From: Zoroaster sp. YZ-2022
Taxonomy: Eukaryota; Echinodermata; Asteroidea; Forcipulatida; Zoroasteridae
Direction of reading: 5' to 3'
Length of the DNA stretch: 64,000 nucleotides
NCBI GenBank assembly: GCA_029582265.1
Contig: CM055831.1
Coordinates: 25,458,526 to 25,522,525, forward strand
The position numbers were made by a program, and so were the translations under genes. The notes beneath the pieces were generated by a model that saw only the letters and a list, made by a program, of their open reading frames with translations, made no database searches and was not told the origin of the DNA. This document shows positions 22,776 through 34,559 of this stretch, in pieces; positions within the stretch are counted from its first letter, which is position 1, and the number at the start of each line of letters is the position of its first letter.

Positions 22776-23826
22776 CATGTTGACGAATTCAGTAAGTGGT
22801 GCAGTTATTTATTGGCAATCTTTTGAAAAATGTGTGCTCCAAATGAGTTTGCTTTAAGTTACAAAGCACACCCAAGGTCTCGTCAAGCTTTTATGGCTGG
22901 CAGGAAATCTGTGGAAATTCACTTTGGAATTCTGGAAAGCATTCCATAAAGTTCTGGCTGGAAAACAGACACAATCTGGTGATAATTCTGGTCTATGGCT
23001 CTCTGCCAAACAACTGAAGTTAAATCTTTAGCATAATTTCCCAAATTAAAGATGAAATTTAAGGAGAAAAGTATGGATCGATGTTGCTAGCAGAGGACTG
23101 ACTATATGAAAACACAACAATCCTTTATATATGCTGCTACCCATGCCATGTTTATTGAACCTCCACTGATGTGTTGCATTTACATACTTAAACAGCAGTG
23201 TGTTCTTGTTGCAAATTGACTGAAAGCCGCATGGACTGATGTATAAATGAATACAGTCTTTGTTAACCCTCCTACTATAGCTGTACTTTAATGGCAAGTA
23301 GCTATAGAGGTCAAAATCAGTCTACTGACTGTTTTAACTGTTGACCCAAATGTGTACACAGGGGCATTTTGACTGTTTTTTACAGTCATTTTGACCACCC
23401 TGAACAATACCAGACAATGCTTTTACCAGTCAAAAACGGTTGACTCATTTTGACCTGTAAATGTACTTACTACACTTAAGGTTTGACAGCAATATACCTT
23501 GGCAAGTATATCAACATTTTGACTGATTTTGACTCTTGCAGTTATAGAAGGGTTAAAGAATGGTTTAGAATATCTCTTGAAGTTCACTTGTAATCCTACA
23601 GGGGTATTGTCTTTGTTTGGGGCTGTTGTTTCTTTATCACTGTTGTTCGCTCGTTACAAATATTTTTTTATACTGTTCCATTTTTCTTTAATTTTTATTT
23701 TTATTTGTAGCTTTGTGAATTTGACATGTGAAATCTTTTATAGTTTGATGAAAATCTTGTTTATACAGCATGCACTGTACTACACTACATGCTATTGAAT
23801 GCATAATGTGTTCATAAGAAACTTAC

Positions 23827-25120
23827 CTCCTTGTATTGGAATGATTATTTTCTGATGTCCCTTGGTGCTGCAGATTACCACTCTCCTGTTACCCCAGTCT
23901 GCCACTGCAATCTCATCACCAGGTTGACAAGCAGCAATACCCCGAGCCAGATCAAATTCTCCTGAACCAAATTCACAACACAGCTCCCACTTGGGTTCCT
24001 GCAGCTCCACCTTGCCAAGATTGATATCACCAACCCTCTGACTCTCCTTGAATCTCAGATGACAAAGCTTGTGATCAATCTTAGGAATACTTGGACTGCT
24101 TAGAAATTTCAATTCCTTGCTGATAGTGGGATAGAGTGCAAGGAAGTCAGGATCTGATGAATTGTTGGTGACATCTTTGGCGGTCTCCAGTGAATGCTGT
24201 ATTTGTTGTGAGATTACACTCACTGTTTGCTCATATTCATCCAATTTGTTGTTCTGATCTTTGTGGAGGTTTTTGATTTCATCAATGATGCGACACTCTT
24301 GAGCTGTTACCTCAGCCCTGATCTCATCAGCTCTTTTCTTCACCTCTGCCATGGTTCTTTCAACTGTGATGCCGAGTTTGTCTTTCATTGTTGAGGAAGT
24401 TGCTAGAGATTGTTCAAGTTCCTTGAGAACTCCTTCAAGGGGAGTAAAGAATTGAGCCAATGACTGTTTATATGTGGATGAGGCTTGGTTGCAATCAATG
24501 TACTCATGTTGTGGTTTACAGTGGTCTAGGACAGTGCAATCTCGGCAAATCAACTTGTCACATGTTACACAGTAGAACCGTGTCACTTCACCCTCATGGG
24601 TTTGGCATTCTGGTCGATGTTTTTGTTTTGTCTCTTTTATTGCTACCTTCCCCTGAATAAACTCCTCCAAAGTAGCAATGGTATGATTGGACAATGATGG
24701 AATATTCTGGTGTATTTTGTAGCAGTTTGCACAGATATACTTTGGGCAGTCCAGACAGCGATGCGTAGCCTCATTTCCCTCATTGCATAATTCACAGGTA
24801 AGCTTTGTGTTGCCTGATGAGCTGACCAACTTCTGTTGCAATGTGATCTCCTCAACAAGACCAATTAGATAGAAGTTGGTCTTGAGGCCTGGAACACCCA
24901 TCGTAGGAAGTTGTGTCTCCCGTCGACACAAAGGACAAGGAATCATGACAGCATCCTTGTATTTGGTAGTGTGGTATTCATCTAAACAGTTTTCACAGAA
25001 GCTGTGGACACAGTCCAGTATTTTGGGTTGTCTGTACACCTCTTTGCAAATACTGCACTCAAGATGATCCTTGCTGATTTTCTCTAGAGCTGAACCCAAT
25101 GTTGGATTAGAAGTAGCCAT
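23827..25120 (-). CDS. TRIM-NHL gene copy A, exon 1 (RING, B-boxes, coiled coil)
   Basis: The ATG at 25120 has purines at -3 and +4 and is conserved in all copies. Residues 22-65 are a C3HC4 RING finger (C22, C25, C37, H39, C42, C45, C62, C65), the E2-binding domain of RING ubiquitin ligases. B-box 1 covers about 109-140 (CELC, CLDC, CANC) and B-box 2 about 168-210 (CQTH, CVTC, CRDC, H200). A coiled coil covers about 215-320 (LEGVLKELEQSLA, IIDEIKNLH) and would dimerise. The first NHL repeat follows (ARGIAACQPGDEIAVADWGN, 392-411). The exon ends at a GTAAGT donor. With exon 2 the product is 638 residues, with no filamin domain between coiled coil and NHL. Expected role: cytoplasmic E3 ubiquitin ligase of the TRIM2/3/32/71-like class. 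Orthology is not assigned. Confidence 0.92.
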
Positions 25121-26440
25121 TTCTATAGATCTGTTTATAAATGATGTATGGAATGAAATGTAAAATCAGACTCAATATCAGGCTCACATCAGGTAATGCA
25201 TCAATAAGTTTGTCAAAAGTTTTTAAAAGGTTATTTGTTTAACAGTATTTACTGCAGTATCAAATTATTTCTCATTCTCTCATGAAAACAAACTTCAATT
25301 TCCAAAAGGAAGGCATTTCCTGGGAGGTGCTTATCCCTCCATACCAATAATTTAGCCTTGTTTTGGTCATTTATTAAAGGTTAATATTAAAGATGTATTG
25401 TGTACTCATATTGACAAAATACTGGAGATTTAAATTGTGTTGGGTCGCCAAAGTTATGAGCTTAAAAACGAAACATCTAAAATAAAATCCAGTTAAACAT
25501 ATATTGAGAGAATGATTACAAGAGAAATTTAATGTTACATCCTCAATTCATTATTATTAGGTTTTCACTTCATCTGTTGAAAAATAGAAAAAATTGTTGA
25601 TGTCTTATTTAATATCTTAAATCTTTGGTGAACCAACAACAAATCAATATTAAATAAATATCTCATATAAAAAGTTACCTTATTTTCTTCAAATTTACCA
25701 AACATTTTCCAACGTTCCTGCTTAAAGATGCATCGCCAGTGTTATTTGGTATTTTATCAGCAATTACCAGCACAATTATTTTGCATTGGAGCATTGCTAT
25801 TTTACTAGTAAGGGAAAAGCCTGGTTTTACAGTAAATATGTACCAAAATTAATGTATGTTACATGTAGGTCCCCTCATAAATTAATTCGGCATGTTTTTT
25901 ACTGCTGTACTAAGATTCAGACAACTTTTTTTTTTAATTTCCAATTTTAAAGTATTTATTTTATTTCTAAAATGAAATTATCAATGTTTCGATGAACACA
26001 CACAATTTTGTAAATTGCCGATAAAACACGGCGATACATCTTTAATCTCCAGTGTGTATTGTGGACCTGATTTGTCTCAACTATCATTTAACTTGTATCA
26101 TATAGATATGTTTCAACAAGAAGACAATGTCTTATAATACATCATACACTGAATTAGAATTTCTAAACTGAGTTCAACATTCATTACAGGATTTTGTGAT
26201 CCCACAACCTTGTGGAAGTACCGTATGGTAAAACTCAATCTGCCGAGTAGATGAACAAAATCATAATCACTATATTCACTGTCCATAGAAGTCACTGCAA
26301 ACATCTAAACAAACATGACAAATGTTAGCTTACCTCACAGTGGTTTTACTTTGTTTTATTGAAGCCAGTTGAACACAAAATGAAGTCAATTTTTCTTGTT
26401 GAAGACAGAGCAAATGTTGCTACATGTAACGTTAGGGCGG
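25121..26440. repeat. 5' flank of TRIM-NHL copy A, conserved in all four copies
   Basis: Upstream region of the minus-strand gene, matched by 41766-43060 (B), 58059-59970 (C, with an insertion) and 46290-47600 (D). TTTATAAAC lies about 20 bp before the ATG, which is too near to be a normal TATA box. A 63-codon minus frame at 26113-26304 (starts MFAVTSMDSEYSDYDF) is also present in C (59637-59828) and D (47275-47466), but is shifted in B. Its coding status is unknown. Confidence 0.5.
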
Positions 26441-26452
26441 ATCCCAAACAAA

Positions 26453-26515
26453 ATGGCGATTGACAAACACAGTTCAGTTTCTGATCGAGTACGTGACAAA
26501 GTCATTACAATGTAG
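26453..26515 (+). other. short plus-strand start-like frame, possible divergent first exon
   Basis: AAAATGGCGATTGAC gives a strong start context and a 20-codon frame (MAIDKHS and onward), divergent from the TRIM gene. B, C and D have the same ATG (near 43059, 59976 and 47615), with differences after codon 8. There is no domain and no proof of transcription. Confidence 0.2.
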
Positions 26516-26669
26516 GTCATAGGTCTACCTGACTGATATGTACAGTACACAGTGAATACAGTGTACCATAATTGTTTGACTCAATGACGTATGCATATTG
26601 AACTTCATTGTGAAAGTTCAGCTGTGTTGCATGATGTTGTATATAATATTGTATCCTGCTTGTGTTGTA

Positions 26670-26752
26670 AAGTGTGAGTATAATCTACAGGATAGTATCC
26701 CATAGATTATACCATAGAGTAAGGTCCTTGCTATATGATTATACTCACACTT
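26670..26752. repeat. 16-bp perfect inverted repeat with 51-bp spacer
   Basis: AAGTGTGAGTATAATC at 26670-26685 is the exact reverse complement of 26737-26752. Copies B (about 43276-43354) and C (about 60187-60268) keep it with one mismatch. It could be a MITE relic or a cruciform-forming site in the upstream region. Confidence 0.8.
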
Positions 26753-27420
26753 GTTAATACAATACAAATACTAACTTCTCTCTGACTTTTACCACTGCTG
26801 ATAACTGCACTATTCATGACTGATAGGTGACTTCTCTGTAAATAATAACCAAAGCCCTTGTTGAAACACTGAGACACAGTGAGGCTGATTCCTTGAAATG
26901 TCTGACAAAGCTCTGACCACTGCCCAGCATTGTCAGGCTCTCATTGGTCAGGAGTTGTTAAATCCAGTTGCATTGTTATAAGTTTCTGGTCAATCCTCAT
27001 AGGAGCAGTGTGATAAATTCATAGTCCCATTTAACCCATTGCCCTACACCCTTACATCATTGACTCTTTACTCTATGGGAGCTATAGAACTATGCTCAAT
27101 ATAATCATAGATCATTTTATTATTACAATAAACATGATCAAATATGATTTATTTCATTCTCAAATGTTGATATTGACCAATATTTTGGTTTGTGATGTGT
27201 CACCAATTTACTAATGAGACATATACATATTATTTAGTGGAAGTAAAATGTACTTCAGTCTGAAATGAAAATTCCAGATATTGAATTTGTACTAATATTT
27301 GTTTCTCTCTAACTTTTGTTAAAGGAAGAGTATCGTCATGATAAGAGCAGACTTTCAACAGGGCATGGAATCGGTGTCCTAGTTTAAGATGAATAGTGGC
27401 TAATTTATGCAGCAGCAAAC

Positions 27421-28540
27421 AGTAAATACATGTATCAATGTTTTATTAATGTCACTCTCGGAATATTTCCATTTTTGTTTTGTTTTATTAATTTTGGATG
27501 TATATTTACATTATAATGGTTTACATGTACATAGGCTCTGTCTGTTGGTGTTGATTTGTCCCTGTTGTTTTTAGTATTATTTTTTTGTTATAGTTGTGGT
27601 TTGGTTTTACTGTGGTTTTTTGTCTTGACTATCTGCATATCTCCTTTATGTATGTGTTGTTTTGTGGTTTGGTTTTACTGTGGTTTTTTGTCTTGACTAT
27701 CTGCATATCTCCTTTATGTATGTGTTGTTTTGTGGTTTGGTTTTACTGTGGTTTTTGTCTTGACTATCTGCATATCTCCTTTATGTATCGGTTGTTTTGT
27801 GGTTTGGTTTTACTGTGGTTTTTGTCTTGACTATCTGCATATCTCCTTTATGTATGCATTGTTTTGTGGTTTGGTTTTGCTGTGATTTTTTCTTGACTAT
27901 CTGCATATCTCCTTTATGTATGTGTTGTTTTGTGGTTTGGTTCTACTGTGGTTTTTGTCTTGACTATCTGCATATCTCCTTTATGTATCTGTTGTTTTGT
28001 GGTTTGGTTTTACTGTGGTTTTAGTCTTGACTATCTGCATATCTCCTTTATGTATGTGTTTTGTGGTTTGGTTTTACTGTGGTTTTTGTCTTGACTATCT
28101 GCATATCTCCTTTATGTATCTGTTGTTTTGTTTTGTCAATGTTTGGATTTTTGGTGTTATGGTCCGTTTGTTTACTGTTTGTTTGTTTACTGTTTGTTTG
28201 TTTACTGTTTGTTTACTTGTTGAAAGTACTGTTTGTATTGGTGTTTTTTATCGATGGTGTCTTTGAGTGTAAATGTGTTGAATTTGTGTCCAACTGTATA
28301 TCTGGTTGTGCGTTTCCTGTTTTAACATTCCGTTCTTCATTTCATTTTGATGTTAAAACTAAGCCTTATTTATTAAATATCATTAGTTTATATTTCACAT
28401 AGTTGATTTTTTTTTTCCGTATTTCTTTTTATATTGTAAGTGGAATGCATTTATTTTGGGCAATTATGATTGTTAAATTTGACTCAATTTAGCCCGTGGC
28501 TATAAGTTCAAATTGTTTTAATAAACCAATTGAATTGTAA
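27421..28540 (+). repeat. 1.1 kb module present in A and C, absent from B
   Basis: In copy B, GCAGTAACAGTAA joins directly to TATGACCTTATC (near 44030). In A and C about 1.1-1.4 kb intervenes, with GTAA at both edges. It holds the 67-bp minisatellite, then an AT-rich stretch ending AATAAACCAATTGAATTG, like a retroelement 3' end. It is an insertion in an A/C ancestor or a deletion in B. Confidence 0.7.
27594..28130 (+). repeat. 67-bp minisatellite, about 8 units (copy A)
   Basis: Units of about 66-68 bp contain GTGGTTTGGTTTTACTGTGG, CTTGACTATCTGCATATCTC and CTTTATGTATGTG. Long hydrophobic open frames across it are translations of the repeat. Copy C has about 12 units (61105-61915). Confidence 0.95.
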
Positions 28541-28650
28541 TATGACCTTATCATGTGGGGTATTATTTGCAGTCAATGAGTTAATCTAAAACTAGCACTC
28601 AGATTCCATGCCCTGTTGATCGTGATGATATTGTCCCTTTAATTAAGAAT

Positions 28651-28807
28651 GCACGTAAAAGAACCCAGAACACTTATCGTGGAAGTGTAAGGGGTTTACC
28701 CCAGTGTTTCTGGTTCACATTGCTTTCGAGCTTACAGTGCTTAAGTGCGCTTTTCTGAGGCATCCCTTGGTTTCATTACCAGAAATGATAAATGAAATGA
28801 AATAAAT
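28651..28807 (+). mobile_element. SINE 3' fragment inserted only in copy A
   Basis: Empty sites are seen at 44141 (B) and 62429 (C), where TTAAGAAT joins GAAACTGTC. The insert starts GCACGTAAAAGAACCC, a piece also found in the copy C SINE body, and ends in a GAAATGAAATAAAT tail. Confidence 0.7.
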
Positions 28808-30500
28808 GAAACTGTCAGAAGTAGTTTGTAATTTTAAGAAATGCTGTAGTCATGACTCAGGACAATGATACTGGGGAGTATTCATTTGAAATGACGGGGA
28901 TTAGCAGGGAATGTTGGAGGAGGATGGTGGGAGAAGGTCATAAATTATTAACTTAGCTTCAGGGAAGAAGGGACTTTGTTTTAGTTGAATTGGTTTAGTT
29001 GGCCTGAAAATTGGAAAATTCATAAATGCCACAGAGACAGTTTAAACTATAGTTTAGACATTCTGATTTGTTAAGAATTTTATTTTCCAATATGGAGTCA
29101 AGTCTTGAGAAAAGTGTACAAAAAAAAAAAAAACATTCCCAATTTTTACAGAAAACATTGGAGTAAATATTCTATTTTGTTCATATAAAATATATAATTT
29201 ATATTTCAATATGTAAATGTTGTATAATTACCAACTTTACATTAAGTTAGCTTTCATATAATAATTTGGTCATTTTGGTCATTTTGTGTTCATGTCATTA
29301 CTAATGCTATACCTTCCCATTAAATGTTTCTTTAACAGTTGAGATGCACCAGCTGCATCTGTGTTTCTGGATGCAAAATGTTCCAGTTTTTGCAATAAAG
29401 TTTCTGTGATACTTGAAGGTAAGCATGTTCAATTTTTAGTGTGTCTCTGAGGATTAAGAATCACTGAGTTGACATTTCAATCAGTTTGCAAACAGTCACT
29501 TCAGGAAAGTTTATTTCTTAGACAATAATCCCTCCTTCCAAAAGAGCCGATATTTTTTTTAAATGAATTATCAGATCTACTTATTCAATGCCCCAAGGCA
29601 AAGTATTATAGGTTGTCACCAAGACAACAGTATATGAATGTCATCAAGACAACAGTATTATAGAATATCACTAAGACAAAAGTATAATAGGATTTCACCA
29701 AGACAAAGTTATTAAATATTATCACTAAGACATATAAGTGTCCCACAAAGCGTCTTCAAAATAGCACACAGCTTGAATCTACTCAAGATTCACCAATTCT
29801 CAAACCTTCCAAAAACCTCGTTTTAAACTCTAAAACGAACAAAATATACACCCAAAAGTATATCCCAACTCTTCCACAGTACTTCTATAAACCTCGCATT
29901 CTTATAAATTACATTATAATACAAATCTTATACAGCAGGTAAATAAATACCTGCCTTACTGGCGTTCAACAAGGTAATATGTGACCCTCTTTGGTCCTGA
30001 CGGCAAATGTTCAGGGAAGAATTGTCGTATCCAACCACCAATTTTTCTTGTTCGTTATAACTAATAATGTAATCTTGCCTACCCAGTAAGGTGGAGAACA
30101 TATGGATGATAGACATATACTTCAAATTATTCCAGGATATTTATTTCATGAAAATTCAGGCATTTTTGGTATACGGTGACTTCTTCAGTCATGTCAGTCT
30201 GATCTTGTCAACTCCCCCATAAGTGACCAACACGGTCATTGTACATGCATATTTTCTGAAGGAGAGGATTTTTAAAGGGAAACAAAGTCCGAAAACCAAA
30301 AATCGATAAAATCATTGTTTAACTTGTTAATGGTTGCAAAAAATTTGGAAAGAATGTCGTATCCGACCACCACTTTTTAAGGGTTTCTTGGATTTTTTTT
30401 TACAACCACTAACCAGTTAAAAAATGATTCTTTAAAAGCATCTTTTTAACGGGAGTTTTAAGCCTCCACAAAATTAGCCCCGGATCATTGGGGGCAACAC
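28808..30500. repeat. duplicated unit copy A, distal intergenic part
   Basis: Non-coding, matching 44150-45940 (B) and partly 62430-64000 (C). A block at 29341-29419 has an acceptor-like TTTCTTTAACAG and a donor-like GAAG/GTAAGC and is kept in B (near 44790), with its 5' part also in C (near 63760). All frames contain stops, so it could only be non-coding or untranslated. Confidence 0.5.
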
Positions 30501-32310
30501 ATGTATAATTATCGTAATTACAGTGGTGGTTCACAGGTATGATGGAAGTTTAATAATAAATGGCCGTTGCCCTCACATACGTCAAAAAAGGGTATAAGCG
30601 CACTCAAATGGAAACCATCCAATCTACATACGGAAAAAAGTTGGCCTAAAAGTAAAGTTACTAACAATGGAAAAAAAATAAATTAATTATTTAATTTGTT
30701 TTCACCACCTGGTGACAAGAATCACTAGTAATCTTCTTCCATTAATAAAATAATATTTCTTGAACCTTGGTTTTTCTTCCTAAATACGCCTCAAGTGAAA
30801 TATTAAGTAGAGAACATATTGGTTATAACATATTTTATTCAAAGGAAGAGCCTATATTATCAAAACCAATGGGAAAATTTAACTTACGGTTGATGGTCAA
30901 TCTTCGAGTCTCCCCCTCTCACCAAAGTTGGTGGATATACCACGTAAAACTTAAGCCTTGGAAAGCACGTCTGATAAAAACCCTGTGAGCTCTGAAAATG
31001 AAGTTAAACTTCTGTCCTTGGTACCTCTAGGTGTTCCATTGGGGTCATGTTGATGAATGTTTGGACAGTGAAAATAAAAATTTGAAATTGATTTTCTGAT
31101 TATCCATTATTTGGTTCTTTAGTATCTGTATTTTCATGTTATAAATTTTCAAAAAGTTTGTTAGCCTGAAACCATTGTATGAGAAAGTGGAATAAATGAG
31201 TTGATTTTGTCTGCCAATAAAAATTTAGTGTTTTATCACCAAAATTTAAGTCCGTTGTTCCATTATCATATGAGCTATAAATTGCAGTGACCCAAGTTTA
31301 TGTTGATTGTGCTTGTAAAATATAAAATGGGGCCCCCAGCTTTTGAGCATTTAAGTATTCCACATATTACAGGATTAACTTCGCACAGGTTTGGATATAT
31401 AACCTTCTGGCTTGCCCTTTCCCAGATACAGGTTTTTAATAAACACGTATGGTCATATTTCTCCTGTGCAGGTTTCTCCATTGTTGACATAATAAACATA
31501 TTTTGCCCCATTAAGGTGATAACTTTGAACGGACGTACCACATGGTTGTTTTGGGCCCAAAAAGTAAAGTTACTAACAATCCCCCTAGTGAAAAATCACT
31601 AATCAATCTTCTTCCTTTAAAAAATTTTTCTTGAAGGAAAAATTCAAGTGAAAATATCAAGTAAAAAGAACATCATGGTTATCAAAATGAGCTTATTGTA
31701 CTCTTTTTCAAAGCCATGTATATAACCCTTAAAATTGATATTCAATCTTAAACTTTCTCCCCTCTCACCAAAGTTGGAAAGCCCCGTCAATAACTGACTC
31801 ATTTCGCAAGAGCCTTTTTGTCACAAATGTTGGTATTCAGCAACAACTTAACAAACCTGAATGCTTGCTATATAAATACATTAAGATCCTGAAATACTCA
31901 GTTTGTAATAAAACAAAATATTGCTGCAGCAGAGCAGAGTGTAGACGATCCTCATAGATTGAAGGTCCAGGAGACAACTCCTTCATTCCTAGTACAACCT
32001 TTTCCACCCTTTACATCTGTCTCATTTACATCTTACTCATTCAATCTTCAACCCCTTTCACCTTTGACTCTATTCAAGCCAAACTTACCTCATTGATATA
32101 CAAATTAAACCTATGGGGTTTCCCAACTCAGGAATTTTCCCTAACCCGGTACTGTGTGCTTTAAAAGCTATTGTTGTTGAATTATACTATGTCAGTCCAA
32201 CCATGGTATTGTTGGTTGTGTACTAGCCCAACTTATACATATTCATATACAAAGTTAAAAAATCACTAATTATTCATAACTAGCGACCATGAACGTAATC
32301 CTTGAGCCCC
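30501..32310. repeat. start of copy B with internal partial duplication
   Basis: The segment with TCAAGTGAAATAT, CATGGTTAT and CTCTCACCAAAGTTGG occurs twice, at about 30760-30960 and 31590-31780, but once in copy C (47940-48110). There is no gene. Small indels are frequent relative to copy C. Confidence 0.6.
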
Positions 32311-32575
32311 CCCCAAAACAAGCCCTTTACCACCAAATTGCTTCTCTCCACCCGTGGGTAAATGGGTACCTGTGGGAGGCAGGTTAGGGTTTGGGTTTGT
32401 GTTTTGATTAGCCCTGTATTTGGCATGTAATGGCAGCAATTGAGCTGTATACTCCCCAGGGAGCTGAGATGGTTTTCAGGAATGATTTATGAAGGCCTGA
32501 TGAGCAGGGGTAATAAAAATATATGCGCCCTTGAGCACCAGTTTGGTGGAATCGTGCGCTATATAGTAAAATTAC

Positions 32576-32609
<34 letters not shown>

Positions 32610-32610
32610 G
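32290..32610 (+). mobile_element. SINE body, headless (copy B)
   Basis: The body corresponds to the SINE at 18533-18895 (TGGCAGCAATTGAGCTGTAT, GGGAGCTGAGATGG) and ends in (ATT)n at 32577-32609. The tRNA head is missing. Copy C has the same element at 48610-48914, so the insertion predates the duplication. Confidence 0.8.
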
Positions 32611-32689
32611 GGGTAAGAAGGTTTCTCTGTGACAGGTATAACAAGTTGTTTATCTTACAGTGAAAGTTTTGCATAGTTGGGTTTCAAAC

Positions 32690-33630
32690 CATTAAAGAAG
32701 GTCATTAGGTTGAACACGGTCTATAGAAGGGTTTAAATTAAAGTTTAAAAGAATGGCCCATTAGGTTGAACACAGTGTTTTATGGGAATGGTTAATGATA
32801 AAAAAGGAATGGTCTTTAAAGGTTGAACACAGTGCTATAGAATGGTTTAAATTGATAAAAAAGGGAATGGTCTTAAGCTTGAACACAGTCGATAGAAGGG
32901 TTTTTGGGGATTTTAAAGGGGAAGGGTTCATTAGGTTGAAAAAGTGTATAGAATGGTTTGATTTAAAAAGGGTTAATTTAGGTTAAACACAGTGCTATAA
33001 ATGGTTAATGATAAAAAAGAATGGCCCTTAAAAGGTTGAAACAGTGCTATAGAATGGTTAATTTTATTAAAGAAAGGGTCATTAGGTTGAACAAGGTGCT
33101 ATAAAACGGTTGATATTAAAGAATGGTCATTGGGTTTGGGGCACAGTGCTATAGAATGGTTTGATATTCAGAAGGGTCTTTGGGTTGAACACAGTGCTGG
33201 GGGAATGGTTTGATTTAAAAAAGGGGGTCATTGGGTTGAACACAGTGCTATGGAATGGTTAATGATTTAAGAATGGTCATTAGGTTAAAACCAAGTTTTT
33301 TATGGAATGGTTAATGATATTAAAGAATGGTCATTAGGTTGAACAGGGTTTTTATGGAAGGGTTTAAAATGATATTCAAGAATGGCCCATTGGGTTTGGG
33401 AAACAGTGTATAGAATGGTTAATGATAAAAGAATGGTTTGGTTGAACACTTTCTAAAAATTTTAAAATGATATTAAGAATGGTTTAGGTTGAAAAAGTGT
33501 TTATAGAATGGTTAATAATTTAAGAATAATTCATTGGGTTGAACAAAATTGCTATAGAATGGTTAATGATTTTAAAAGAATGGTCATTAGGTTGAACACT
33601 GTGCTATTAGAATAGTTAATGATATTTGGT
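32690..33630 (+). repeat. 51-bp minisatellite, badly eroded (copy B)
   Basis: About 17-18 units related to GAATGGTCATTAGGTTGAAC plus ACAGTGCTATAGAATGG. Most units carry private G-, A- or T-run expansions and small deletions not seen in copy C (49002-49867). Confidence 0.85.
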
Positions 33631-34049
33631 GTATACTGACTAACCTACGCCCCTTTTTCATTCATTCACTCACATTATTACTGGAATGGACATAAGCTTC
33701 AATAAATTGAAAATTAAATTATAAACAACTCTTTTCCAAATACTGAAAAACCCTTTTCCTCATTTTGGAATTTTTGTTTTTATGTCAAAGGGGAATATCA
33801 ATTTGTTCTGAACATCTGGACAAACTTTTTTAAATACTGAAAAGAGATTTATTTCATATTGCAACTGACATAAAACAAATTAATACAAAGTAAAAATTGT
33901 GCTTTCCAATAAACCCCTAAATTTTTGCTGTCATAATTTTAGCAAGGATCGAGAAGACCTATTACATAGAACCCAAAATTTTCTTGATACTGTCTAAACT
34001 TATTATTTCCACAGAAAGAGCTCTTATTGCTTGTACCTGGGGAGCCTAG

Positions 34050-34325
34050 ACCCAATGATGTCACCTGGGGCCCCTTGCTGCATGATGTCATTATTTTAGT
34101 CACCTACAGTACCACCGCCCAATGTCCATTGTACCCAGTCACCTACGGTACCCTGCATGGTGTATGATCACCTGCAGTACCCACTGCATGATGTCGTGTG
34201 CCAGTCCACCCTGCAGTACTGCATGATGTCATTAACAGTCACCCTGCAGTACCCACTGCATGATGTCATTGTGCCAGTCACCCAGCAGTACCCACTGCAT
34301 GATGTCGTGTACCCAGTCACTCATA
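34050..34325 (+). repeat. 41-bp minisatellite, eroded (copy B)
   Basis: About six irregular units containing TGCAGTACCCACTGCATGAT. The regular version is in copy C at 50290-50634. Confidence 0.8.
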
Positions 34326-34559
34326 AACGGTGACTCTAAGATGATACTCCATACAGCTGATGAAGCCAGTATGATGAAGTACAGGGAACAGATGATGGTT
34401 CATCTATGATGTAAGTCCTCAGTCCTGACCATGGGGACATCCAGAGCGTGGTGAAAAGTGAGACCCGGGGATGGAACCAAAAAAAAAAAGTTTGGGGGGA
34501 GGAAGGAAGCGACTACTTTTTTACATCGCATGACAGATATGTACCCCACCAAGGCATGT

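Larger units (their letters stand above)
21021..23826 (-). other. intron of TRIM-NHL copy A
   Basis: A phase-1 intron of 2806 bp with GTAAGT at the donor and a T-rich AG acceptor. It holds a SINE-head relic, an 85-bp tandem repeat, an 803-bp inverted-repeat element, and a cluster of TTTTGAC/GTCAAAA motifs at 23310-23535. Copies B and C have equivalent but shorter introns. Confidence 0.8.

Noticed and set aside
26113..26304. 63-residue conserved protein upstream of the TRIM gene
   Set aside because: It is open in A, C and D, but these copies are nearly identical DNA, so the open frame is weak evidence; it is shifted in B and has no domain.
27594..28402. Hydrophobic frames resembling a multi-pass membrane protein
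   Set aside because: The peptides repeat with the 67-bp unit and change frame whenever a T-run changes; the same occurs at 61237-62003.
29341..29419. Coding exon with acceptor TTTCTTTAACAG and donor GAAG/GTAAGC
   Set aside because: All three frames contain stops inside the block, so a coding exon is not supported; a non-coding exon cannot be excluded.
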